DNA of 64,000 bases from Wyeomyia smithii (lineage: Eukaryota; Arthropoda; Insecta; Diptera; Culicidae), in NCBI RefSeq assembly GCF_029784165.1, contig NC_073694.1, positions 167,986,118-168,050,117 on the forward strand. The letters run 5' to 3'. Numbering within the stretch: the first letter of the stretch is position 1; the number at the start of each line of letters is the position of its first letter. Below are positions 13,276 through 24,050 of the stretch, piece after piece. The notes beneath the pieces were generated by a model. The model was not told where the DNA came from and made no database searches. It saw only the letters and a list, made by a program, of their open reading frames with translations. A program made the translations under genes and the position numbers.

Positions 13276-14518
13276 TCCACCGTTTACCCAGTTTGAGAAA
13301 TTAAAGTCTACCTTCGTTGTCACCAAGCTAGGGGTAGCCCAGACGTCATTACATTTGAAGTTCAACGAAGATGATAGAGAGCAGCTGTACAAAGCTTTGT
13401 ACTTTCTGGAAAAGCAGCGGAACAAATGCCTGGAGAACAAGGTGCGAACAAGGTACAGGTCTCCAATCGATGCAAACGAAAAATATCAAAAATTGATGTT
13501 AAAAATCTGAACTGCGCAAGGCTCAAAAACAGAAGACACAAGACGGGAAACTGCTCCAGTTAGTGAAAAATAACGCATAACTCCGAATAGCCTCCTAAAC
13601 TCGACCTGAAGAACATCGATAACTAGAAGATATAACAATGAGAAGACGAAAAAATTGCCATTAACACAGATCTGATGAGTCCAGCTGCTCTGCGATACAT
13701 TCAAAAGACGAACATCCCTGCCCTCTCCAGCAAAAACGGTATGTCGATGAAATTCTGATGTCGTTATTGAGCCAAGGTTAAGTAAGCCGATTCTAAATCG
13801 CCTGGAATCAAAGACATAAAACTTCTCAAAACAAGAACGGGTAATTTGGATCGACGAAATGGCGGTTAATGCGTAACTTGTATATAACGCGAAATCTAAG
13901 ATATTTGTCGATTTTCCGGATGATGGTATTAAACGAAAAATCGAGACGAACAACCCGTTAGTTCTTGCCAACGAAGAAGTGACTATGATGGTTAGTGCAA
14001 TGTGTCCTTTACAACACGAGAGACAAACGGGCCAAGCATACAATCTAGAGAAAGCCAAATCTCGGAGATTCAAACAGATAAAATAGAAATGTACAAAATC
14101 ATAAAGCATCACAAAATATGAATCATAATCATGAATTAATTTAAACTCAACTTTCACCGCATTTACTGAAGAATGCCAAAAATATGCTAACTAAACATAA
14201 CGCCTTGTTTGAGGTTAAAATTGCTTCATTTTCCCACATGAACGAACTGTATGATGTGGATCATCTAGCGACTTCTCAATTGGTTCCAAAGCTTACAAAA
14301 AAAACGTAAACCTGGCTCCGTTCACAAACATGAAAGTTGCTCAAGCAGCGAAAACGTTGAACACTTCTGTGGCAAAAGGCATTGAATATTATGTACAGTC
14401 AGGAGATCTTTCCAAACAAGAATTAGAAACAGCTTCGTTTGCCGAATTCCATGACAAATTATTTGATTCATTAAATTCCAGAGGTGTTACAAGTTCGTCA
14501 AAGGTGTGTTTCCGCTAA
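13276..14518 (+). pseudogene. P-element/THAP9-like transposase remnant
   Basis: The transposase family cuts and pastes P-type DNA transposons. Readable plus-strand pieces lie in shifting frames. Around 13850 is WIDEMAVNA, a stop, then LVYNAKSK, placed where P transposases have their first DE(M/I) acidic segment. Around 14185-14310 is a segment with MNELYDVDHL and SQLVPKLT. 14330-14518 continues with NMKVAQAAKTLN, VAKGIEYY and LFDSLNSRG. The order LY-x-D, PKLT, KM(K/R)V-AAQ-LS-TVA-GI, LFD-LNSR is a P/THAP9 signature as I know it. The earlier stretch 13276-13500 (ALYFLEKQRNKCLENK) is protein-like and possibly the upstream part, but I cannot place it. Several stops and frameshifts make it dead. 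One break at about 14300 is a single missing base in an A-run. A gtgtgt splice-donor-like sequence follows LNSRGVTSSSK. No terminal inverted repeats were found. Confidence 0.7.
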
Positions 14519-14520
14519 TA

Positions 14521-17159
14521 CTATTTGCTTGGTTGTCCTATGTTACGTTTTGGTTAGGGTAATGAAGGTATACTGGGCAGAAAATGTGTAAAATATATCA
14601 CGTGTCCAAAATTGTTTCATTATCATATTCTCTCTTTTCATCACCATTTTTTTTATAGTCAGATCGAAGTTTTTTAAAACGCACCTTCATTCTGAATTTC
14701 TGGAGCAGTTATGCGTTAATATTAACATTTTAACACATAGGAACATACATTTTATTTTTAGAAACTTAGCCGATGAGAGGAGCAATAGCGGAGAACTCAC
14801 CACGTTGTAAGTTTCCCGACCGACGAGACACTTGAGAAGATGTACGAGTTACACATGCTTTAATCCCAAACAGCTACTACTGACTACTAACACTTGATTA
14901 CAAAATAATATCAATACATTTGCTGCCCATAATTCAAAAATTGGCTAATATGCCATTTTTACTAAAATCGAGAAAACAGTTTCTTGTGATGGTAAACACC
15001 CTAAACAAGGTCCCTACGGAAGCCGATTGTCAAAAAATGCATTTGGGAAGGCAGTAAATGTGAAACAATTTTGGCTAATATCCAAAATAATTGAGAAGTT
15101 GGCTAATGTTCAATATGTTTCTACCTGTAGCATGTTCACGAACCAGTGTATTATTACTAAACTTTGTTTCGTCCGGTCACTGATTCGAATCAACCCCACA
15201 CTCTCTGAGGTTGGTCACCTCAGGCGTTTGGTTAACGTCTATGAATAAAAGGCAGAAAGTCATTTTTTGGTTTCTCTCAATTCTACAAAAATTGTGACAA
15301 AACGTGAATAAGGATGCTTGGCTAGTGTAACATGTGGAGAACATTTGGATTGCGAATTAATTGAAGAATAGGAGCTAAATATGGGTGGTCTTTCAGAAAT
15401 CAGCAATGATGCTGCAGATACTGCCTCGGTTTTCTATGTCGTCGGTATGCGACTCCATCAACAGAATCCTTGGACTAAAGATTAAACGCCTTTCCTAGTT
15501 ATCTTTTATAATCTTCTTTCCTTTTAGTTTCAGTTTTTCTTTCAGTAAAATCGTTTTAATTGAGAAAAAATGCATTTTTTACAAAATTTTCAATTTTTAG
15601 TCAATCATAATCAAAGAAGAGGGAGGGGGGAATAAAAAACGTGACGTAATTCAGAGGGGAGGGGCAAGGAAGTTGTGACAGTTTGAAACTAGGACATGGG
15701 GTTTGTTTGTCCGAATTTTGCGTGACAACAATAATGGAAGGTTCCTATTTGGCATCTCTTTCTTACTTGCGTCGTAAATTGCGATGTCGTTTGTTTATTC
15801 CTGGGAAGATTTCTAATGACCCAGTGGAATAAAAAAATCACTAATTGGGTTGCTTAGCTATTCACGGAAAACAGCTAAAAGAGAGAAATTTCCTGAGCAA
15901 AACGTGATTTCTGTACGTTTGCTATCATTGCTCTTCGATTTTTAAATCAAATCAAAATCGCCACAATGACAGTTGCAGGGCTGAAAGTGGTTAAACTGGT
16001 AAGAAAAAGTGACTTTAGTGACAAAAATTTCTAAAAAAGCGACCAAAAAGTGACTTCAAAGCTTGAAAAAAGTGACTTAAGAACTTGACAAAAAGTGAAA
16101 AAGTTTTTTCTGATTGTCTGCATAAATCGTTCAAAAGGGAACAGTTTTTTCCAAAAATCATGTGGAATTTTACAAGAAATTAAAGTAAATATTTGCATAA
16201 CAGAACATTACGCTAAAATATGAAAAACGTTGACAAACCGATTAAGCTAAGAGCGGTGATGACAATTCAACAAATCAGGAGGCCTCTCAGTATAAAAAAG
16301 CAGAGATAAAAGACACTATAGAGCATTTCCAATTTAAAGCAAAGAGAATCGAATCCAACACAAAGGGAAAAGCTGTTTTTGCTCTGCCAATTAAAAAATT
16401 AAAAAATATCCGCTGAAGCGTAGTTTTATACTGTTTTCCGATGAGTTACTTATTGTTTCATGAGAAAAAAATATTTTTTTCCTTAACTAATGAACACCTT
16501 CCAGATTTTCTAATGTTTCTAAGGACCCTAACCCTGTAAAACATTGAGTAGGGAATTTGCAAAGCTAACACTTGCATGAACTTGCACATACAACTAACTC
16601 TTCATGATGCAGCCGATCGATTACGGTGCCAATGGAATGTATAGGAACAAATTGAGCTTCGAATTTTTTCATCGGTCAAAAAAATAAACCTTTGATCACT
16701 ACGAGCGTGAAAAAATCCAATTAAGCTGAAATTTTGCATCCAAAGGTGAGAACACACAACTTTTAGCTCTACCGCTAAACGAAACTCGAAGGACTATATT
16801 TTTTTCAGACATTCCATTGGCCTCAGCTAAAAAGTTCCCAGAAAATCTTTTTTTTTCAAAAAAAAAACTCATAGACATTTTAATAATTTTATTATTTTAA
16901 TGCAAGACATTTTGCATAAAAAATATATCGACACATTCATGCAAATTTTTTACTTCGGAAAGTCGATTTTCTTCTCTAATGTTTGGTTCTGAAATAAATT
17001 GACTTCATCTAAAATTGCTGAGATATTCATGACAATCAGTGGCAAAACGCTGGGTAACACCCGGGCGGAAAATTTGCAAGTCAACACCCTCCCTCCTGGT
17101 TGCAGTAAATTCATCTTGTAATCAGTAATTGTAATTTATTATATTTTCAAATGAAATAA
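14521..17159. other. Intergenic, no gene seen
   Basis: AT-rich sequence with only short ORFs. It contains a purine-rich tract (about 15618-15670) next to cgtgacgtaatt, a pattern I associate with mosquito interspersed repeats. A 13-bp inverted repeat (gccaatggaatgt at 16629, acattccattggc at 16809) may mark a small degraded MITE. Nothing else can be supported. Confidence 0.6.
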
Positions 17160-17370
17160 TAACAGAATTTAAAGCAAAGCAAAGCCTTGGTGCTACATTC
17201 CGTATCGGAACTCGACCTGCTGTTCATTTTACATAGACATCGCAGCCAACTGGTTTAGTGAACAGGACAATAGCGGGTCTAGCGCTACGATCCTACTGAC
17301 ACTAATATTCTCACCCGAACCGGGATTCGAACCTGCGACGACTGGCTTGTTAGACCACCATCGTACCCAA
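17160..17370 (-). mobile_element. tRNA-derived SINE
   Basis: Read on the minus strand, an RNA polymerase III A-box-like TGGTCTAACAAG (17345-17356) is followed by a perfect B box GGTTCGAATCC (17323-17333). An unrelated body follows, ending in a low-complexity tail. This is the layout of a tRNA-derived SINE. It differs in sequence from the SINE copies at 20033 and 29804, so it is a separate family. No target duplication was identified. Confidence 0.75.
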
Positions 17371-20032
17371 AAACAGATGGAAGGGAATAGCAGCATTTAG
17401 CAGTTTAATACAAATTCATGTGTTAGCCGATTTTAACACGTCTTGGTATAGCAACAACAGATTGTCCGTTAACATCATCAAAATCAGTAGAGAAAGCACG
17501 GTCGTTTTCAATTGACAATTGGTAATTGATAGCAATTGATAATTTGATTTTATTTGATCACTGTTGAGCTGAAACTCTGTTTGGAGCATGAGGCAGAGAC
17601 CCATCAGGTATTTTATTTTTTTTTCTATTTCCCATGTACGCGTAAGTTCTTAACGTCAAATTTGTTAAAAATAGCCTTTTTTAAACGGGTCGCAAATGTC
17701 AATCCGGACGTTTCCGAATGAGATATTAACAAGAATATGCTCGTGATGATATGAACTTTCATTCCCCCGAAGATTTTATGATAGGATTCCACGGAATTTT
17801 TACCTTTTTTTGATATTGAAAAAGCTTGAAAATACAGAAAAATCACTTATTTCGAAAAGTTTCTTAGAGTAGTTATAATTTTTTAGTGCCGGAATTTCTA
17901 TCAATCGGTTTACTGGAATTGAACATAGAGAACTCATTTACTGCAAAACATTGATCAAATGTCATTTTTTGACGCCTGGCACAAGTTGTTAGTACCAATG
18001 ATTCGATTCCCAAAAAAGAAGCTTGAAAATTTGTCAATGTTTAAAGAAAGAAGCTTGAAAATTTGTCAATGTTTACAGCACTCTCAGCATATGTAAATGC
18101 AGTTAAAACTTAATCGAGTGATTCCATTTCGCAAAGCATTTATTCAAGCTGCAGAAAAAATATAGCGGCACCAAAAAGCCTAGAAAATTTTTTTTTCTTA
18201 TTTTGGCAAGCTTTTTGTTCTAGGCACTCCTCTGGTCGTTCCTAAAAGTTTTGAGGCCCCTAGTAAATGTGCGTCAAAACGCCGCAGAATAATTGCGAGC
18301 TGGGTTCGTCGCTTCTACGTTCGTTGCTTAACTTATTTAAATCTCTGAAAAAGTTATCTTTGCTAGGAGCATCAAAATTCAAAGGAATGGTTGAAAAGCT
18401 AGAATCATTCATTTTTTCCAATTTTGAACAAAACCTGTGTTTACCAGTTTAATTATTCTCTCTGATGGCACCCATGAAGATGACACTCATGAAAAATATG
18501 CTCATTGATTTCACGCAATCGACCTTCTTTTTTTCAAAAATTGAGAATTGGGCAAGGCAAATTTTAGTCGAAAAAGAATAAAAATTAAAAAATTGTAGAC
18601 ATTTAAAATTTTGTCATGATGGCTAACTTATTGTTTATAATGAACCATTATTAAATTCGATCGAGATATTGAAGTCAATAGCATAAAATCATTGCCTATA
18701 TCGTGGTAGGACGTTATTAATGTGTGATATTTCTTTGAAACGATTCTCTCATTTTTCTCCGAGGTGGTCCTTTAGGTTGAAAATTACAAAAATATGTTTT
18801 TAGCAAGTGTAAACAGTCAACATTTTCCGTACAGCTTGAACATTACGTTTGGAATGCGACACGACTTCAACTGAGGCGTATTTGCAGTCATTTTTTTTGT
18901 TTTTTGAAGAAATAAATCTTATCTACAACTTAGCCAAAACCGTTCTGGCTTTTAAAATATTTTTATCATCCATTACCATTTAACAATTTTACAAAAAAAA
19001 TTTCAAAAGTTAGTCGTGACTCAAAAAAAATTAATACCGCAGAATAATATGTTTAGCCTATAGGAACACTTGTGCAAAGTTCCAGCCAGATCAAAAATGA
19101 GAATTGAAAAAATATTAGAATTCTCCTATGTTGCTAGTAATTGCTCAACAGCAATATCAATTTCACAGAAATATACCTCTTGTATGAGTATCCTTGTATA
19201 CGAATCGGCACGGTGATCCCAACTGGATATTTAAAAAGAACAAAGTCAATGATCATTGCGCACTCTAATGAGATGGATGAGAATTGAAATTATTCAGCAC
19301 AAGCTACTATAGAGCTCTAATGTACAAGACCCAGTGGTGATTGATTCGGCAGTTTGGAAACAAATAAAGTTTGCGACCGCTTTCCTTAACCACGCCTCTG
19401 GAATGCAGCAAAGTCAATGTCACAGCAACACGTTCCATACTCGAACAGAGAACAAATTTAGTTGACACGACAAGAACTGTACAAAAAAGTGCTGGATTGC
19501 ATAGTTGAACGCAAGATCAGTTTCAGTCGCTTATCAAGTCCAAATTTCGTCAAGCTTTTGTTTTATTTTTTAATAAGGGGATTGTTAGTAGTTTTAGTAG
19601 TTTTATGATAAATATTAGTATAATCAGTAAGTGTGTCCAATCACAAATGGTGATTTCTCAACACTAAACATCGCAACCATTGAAGTAGAGCTAGAATTCG
19701 ACAAATAATTTATTCGTTAGGAAAACTGTAAAGTCAGCCTTGTGTGTCACTATTTAGTCCTCAATTTGTTTAATCAAAAAATACATCAAATTAAAAATAG
19801 TTATAAATAGTAAAATAAATAGTAAAACTTGTTTTGAATTGTTCTTTTTGAATCAAACAGTTTCTAACATGCATATATGAATTTATGATTGATTCTTTCA
19901 CTAAAATAACGTTTTATTGAAATTATTGGCAACATTCGTTCCCAAATTACAGACCGTACCGGACTTGGAGCCGAACCGGAACGAAACCAAACGAACTGCA
20001 CCCTAAACGGACCGCAACAGAACAATAAACAA
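17371..20032. other. Intergenic, no gene seen
   Basis: AT-rich. An imperfect tandem duplication of about 34 bp (agaagcttgaaaatttgtc twice) lies at 18019-18074. ORFs of 61-73 codons show no recognisable family. No RNA gene seen. Confidence 0.6.
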
Positions 20033-20274
20033 TATCGCACGCTAGCAGTCTCGATCAACTAGATTATTAGTTGAGAGAATTCGTTATTGATATTGTTTTT
20101 TGGCACATTTTGCATGTTGTAGGATAAGTACAACGATACACCGTGCCCCAGTGCTGAGTTGAGAAAATTTCCAGCTCGAAAAGATCCTCAACCTGATCGG
20201 GATCGAACCCGACATCACAACCGTGTGCGAGAGCTAGCCGACCGACATCGCTAACCACAGAACCACGAGGACCA
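20033..20274 (-). mobile_element. tRNA-derived SINE, copy 1 of a second family
   Basis: On the minus strand the element opens with a tRNA-like head. The A-box region is TGGTTAGCGATG (20246-20257) and the B box GGTTCGATCCC (about 20198-20208). It continues through ggcacggtgtatcgttgta to the tail near aactaatctagttgatc. It shares this whole organisation with 29804-30061. It may belong to the Feilai-like SINEs of mosquitoes; that name is inference. Confidence 0.8.
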
Positions 20275-20289
20275 GGCTCTTTAACACTT

Positions 20290-20496
20290 GCGTACCCGAC
20301 CCCTCCGCATCCGAAAACATGAAAATCCTTTTACCTGCCATTCCACGAGATTTGAACCGATTTTGATCGAACCTTTTTCAAAAGATCATAAATTTATCGT
20401 AGTTTTTAGGACAGTAGAAGACAATTCGAAATTTTCCGTTGTTCCGGATTTATCGAGGGGAACCGTGGGGTAAGTACCCTTCCAGAGACACAGGCT
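20290..20496 (+). repeat. Interspersed repeat, copy A (inverted partner at 33241)
   Basis: About 205 bp matching the reverse complement of 33241-33447 at roughly 80-85% by eye. Shared stretches include ttacctgccattccac, ttcaaaagatca, cgaaattttccgtt and gtaagtacccttccagagac. No terminal repeats or coding potential; class unknown. Confidence 0.8.
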
Positions 20497-20781
20497 AGAA
20501 TAAAAATGGTAGCGAAACCTTGCTTGCGACTTATCAAACTTTAAGTTTTTGCAAATCAACACTATTGGCTATCGGTATTTGGCTGTTTAAGGAATTGCAT
20601 TCAAATCTTTCCCGTTTCGAAAATTTTCTCTTAGTGCCAGAAAGTCGGTTATTCCTGAAAAAATTTTTTTTGAGAGAACAGATCTCGACGTATCATGCAT
20701 ATCTGAGATATTTGGCATCAAAAATTTCATTTTTAGCAAAACAATCCAATTGTGCGAATTTTACGGTGTGCTTGGGGTAGC
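20497..20781. other. Short intergenic stretch, nothing seen
   Basis: AT-rich, with one 86-codon ORF of no recognisable family. Confidence 0.5.
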
Positions 20782-21146
20782 ACCACATACTTAGACATAC
20801 GTAACACTGGCGATTTTTTTTTTGGTACTCTTTGCCCCACATCACCCGGTACCAACACCAGTATGAACTGGTCGACGAAAATGAACGGAATGAATTTTCT
20901 TCATCGCAGCTCTACTCGAACCCTCAACAAAATCCCTTACAAAACTGTCAAAAAGTTGTTTACAAAGTCAATGCTGCATTTTTCGAGTGGAAACGAGACA
21001 AATGCAGGGCTGCGCAGGTACACAACCTCCATAAACTACTCAAACAGAGGTTTTTTACAGAGGTTGGTACTTTCAAGTGGTTCATTTTGTACCAACTTTT
21101 TTGGAAGATTTCTTCCTGAGTGTTACGTATGTCTTATGTATGTGGT
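20782..21146. mobile_element. Terminal-inverted-repeat element (MITE), copy A1
   Basis: The left end accacatacttagacatacg and the right end cgtatgtcttatgtatgtggt are inverted repeats (about 28 bp with small differences). The element is 365 bp and non-coding. The trinucleotide AGC stands at 20779-20781 and again at 21147-21149, consistent with a 3-bp target duplication. It abuts a second copy in the same orientation. Confidence 0.8.
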
Positions 21147-21177
21147 AGCACCACATACATAAGACATACGTAACACT
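21119..21177. repeat. Perfect 28-bp inverted repeat with 3-nt spacer
   Basis: 21119-21146 and 21150-21177 are exact reverse complements around AGC. They are the right TIR of copy A1 facing the left TIR of copy A2. The result is a palindrome able to extrude as a cruciform. Confidence 0.95.
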
Positions 21178-22467
21178 GGCGTTTTTTTTGGTACACGTTG
21201 CCCCATAGTACTCCGTACCTCGTTATGTCTAGCTGCTCGACAAATAATGAACAAAATCTCGCGTAATTTTTCAAAGCGACCTATCTAACATTGAGAGACT
21301 CTATTTGTTTACTTTCTCTTTGATCAATAATTGTGTTATTTTTTTCATATTTCATAACACTCAATGCATAGTAAGCAAGACAGTATCACTATCTTTCGAT
21401 TAAGGGGAAGAAAGCTTAGAAAATATATATAATGACGACGTAATTAACGAAACAAAGTGAGAGAGGAGAGAATCTGTCATTGTTACTTAGGTCCCTTCGA
21501 AAAATTACGCGAGAAATGAATTTTCTTTTTCTCGGCTTTATCGAGCCTCAGAGAAATCAGATAAGGAACTATCAAAAAGTTATTTACAAAATGGACAGGG
21601 TGGCACCATTCGAGTAGTTCATTTTGTACCAACTTTTTTTGAAGATTTCTTCCTGAGTGTTACGTATGTCTTCTGTTCGGCAAATTAAATTTTCACCGAA
21701 TATTGGAAAAAAACTACTGGACCAACTATAGAGCTGTCAATTTTTTTCTTTTCGTTGTTCTCGTTCTGATTGTCAAGTCACATTCTCGGTTCCGTTTGAA
21801 CATTGAAGTTCCTACGAAAAAATGGAGGAGTTTCTCCAACAACTTCAGCTGAAAAATGATCGCAGAGTACAAATTTTTCGTAAGTATATAATAACAAAAT
21901 TTGTAAATATTTTAGGCATCAAACCATCACATAATTTACATAATTTACATAATTTACATAACATAATCACATAACTTCCGAGCATCTGTTGCATGCTACG
22001 TAAATAGTTTACACCGCCTTGTTAATGGACACATCCGGAAGATCTTCGGCTTTGAATCTATGAGCACAACTGACATGAAGGTTAATTGATTTTTACCCTG
22101 ACAAATTAGATTTTTTTAATAGGTAAAATTTTTAAGAATATTTGAATAAAAATATATTTTTTTATCAAAACAATGTTACATCATATTTCTGGTTTACTTG
22201 AATAATTAAAAGTGAACAAATAACAAATACCACAGATCTTTCGGTATTGTCTTACACAACTTACAGATTTGATCGGTGGTTTTGGCAACTAATTGCATTT
22301 GCCGCTTTCACAAATTAGGTCGGTAATAATGACAAGAAGCAACAAAAATTTGATTACTGATTGATCGGTAGTGGTTTATATTACCGAACGTTTTACCGAG
22401 CGCTCAGCTGTTGAAAAGTCGGTGAAAAAAGACGAATTCAGTGATTTAATATAAGTGTGTATGTGGT
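21150..22467. mobile_element. Second MITE copy A2, split by an insertion
   Basis: It begins with accacatacataagacatacg and follows copy A1 internally (aacactggcg, ttttttggtac, ttgcccca). It ends at about 21671 with the usual gagtgttacgtatgtctt. The terminal gtatgtggt then appears about 790 bp later at 22459-22467, followed again by AGC (22468-22470). The simplest reading is that about 790 bp of foreign sequence (rich in ttaccga/tcggta motifs) sits in the right TIR. Confidence 0.65.
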
Positions 22468-22897
22468 AGCACTCCAGGCCAATACTTGGTCAAAATCATA
22501 CGAATAAAGAAGGGTTCTGACAGCAGTTAGGTTGGCTTCAGGTCAAAACTAGCAGAAATCAGAGACAGAGATATGCGAAGAGAATACTGTGAGCCAAACA
22601 GACATGTCAAAATCCAAGCCAAACGAACAAGAAAGATAACACATTGAAAGGTGTTGCAATCAACTACAATAGAGGAAATATTTATTTTCACACGTTTTTT
22701 TATGTTTTATTATTAAACAATGAATTGAGAATGCTCCAAAATTGGTTTATCACAGAGATTTTAATCGGTATAACAGGGATCATCGAGGTGGGTGAGGAAG
22801 AAAAGTAAGAAGCCAGATGTCTCCCCTTAGGTCAAAACGAGGTGAGCTGGTGGAATAAAGAAATTCGCTATATGAGTGTGAACTCTAAAGCCTGTAT

Positions 22898-23083
22898 TAC
22901 ACTCTTTGACCAGTGGTGAAATATTTGACTTTCTGACATAATGGTCAAATTTGTTTGACATCATGGTTGTTGTTTGCCCGTGTTTGCCCCATGTAGAAAT
23001 TGGAGAGTGACAAAAAATTGTCTTTGACCCCATTTTGATCTGTCAAAAAGTAACAAATATTTGACGCTTGGTCAAAAAGTGTA
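22898..23083. mobile_element. Small TA-flanked MITE
   Basis: Inverted ends tacactctttgacca (22898) and tggtcaaaaagtgta (23069-23083) enclose 186 bp that also carries inner matching arms (gaaatatttgac and caaatatttgac). TA at each outer edge fits a Tc1/mariner-type target duplication. Non-coding. Confidence 0.7.
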
Positions 23084-24050
23084 CACACAAAGGAAATATT
23101 ACCAAGTGAACACGTAAAAACAACGTAAATTTAGGTAAACCTGAATGTTTCACTTGTTTAGTTAAATAATACGCATAGAAATAGATGAAAACAACGCAAC
23201 AGCTTAATAAAATGCGAATACCTAGTTTTAGGGAAAAATTTGCATGGAGTTTTTGATATTGATGTTGATGATTCAAGGTATTCAATTTTACCTAAATGAT
23301 GACTTCCGTGCAGGTACTCAAAAGTGGGTGAATCACTTTCACCTAATAGTACCTTCCCGCAAAGAAGGACTGATTTGCGTCAAAAATACGTAATTTGGGC
23401 TGTTTTATTTTTCTGTGTATTTGAGCCCTAATGAGAGTTTCGAGTTAGTGAAATGTTTCATCATCATTCAACAATAACAGTTAAAGTGAACCATTCTAAC
23501 AAAATGCTTCAACATTGCCGAAGCTTACACCAATCCTAACGCGATTTTCTATGCTTGTTGCCAAACTGTCAACATAAGGCGAAGAGAAAAATTGTACCAC
23601 TTCCTGATGTGGCTCAGATAAATCACGTCCGCTTCATAAATGTAGAATATTCAAATTTAGTCTTCGGTTTGAATCGCAGTGTGATCGTTTTTTGACGGAA
23701 GCAGGTGCTGTATAGTTTATGGAAAAGAACATCATAGTGAAACGGTTAGCCTGCGCGGAGATTAGGACTATGCAAATTTTCGTACGATGGATGCCAAAAT
23801 AAGTGCATACGTCGCTCGTCTAAAGATCTAAGATAAGGATTCTGCTACACATCTGTGCGATTCAGCTGGGTGGAATAATCTTTCGACGACTTTGTTGATT
23901 CAGTTGTCTATTGATACATATTGCCACTGGGAAGCCCCATTGCTCACTGTAATAACTGGATTCGATTGTGCTTCGTTTCGATAAGAAACAAATATATTGT
24001 CTAAACTTCAAATCGTGCATGATTATATTTACTTTCACAAGTGTACTCTT
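23084..24050. other. Upstream region of the mannosidase gene
   Basis: No gene recognised. It should contain the promoter and 5' UTR of the gene starting at 24051, but I see no clear TATA box or initiator. Confidence 0.5.

Noticed and set aside
13486..14157. 223-codon minus-strand ORF
   Set aside because: Antisense to the P-element transposase remnant; the plus strand carries the recognisable motifs.
16629..16821. Possible 193-bp MITE from a 13-bp inverted repeat
   Set aside because: Arms beyond 13 bp do not match well and no target duplication is visible.
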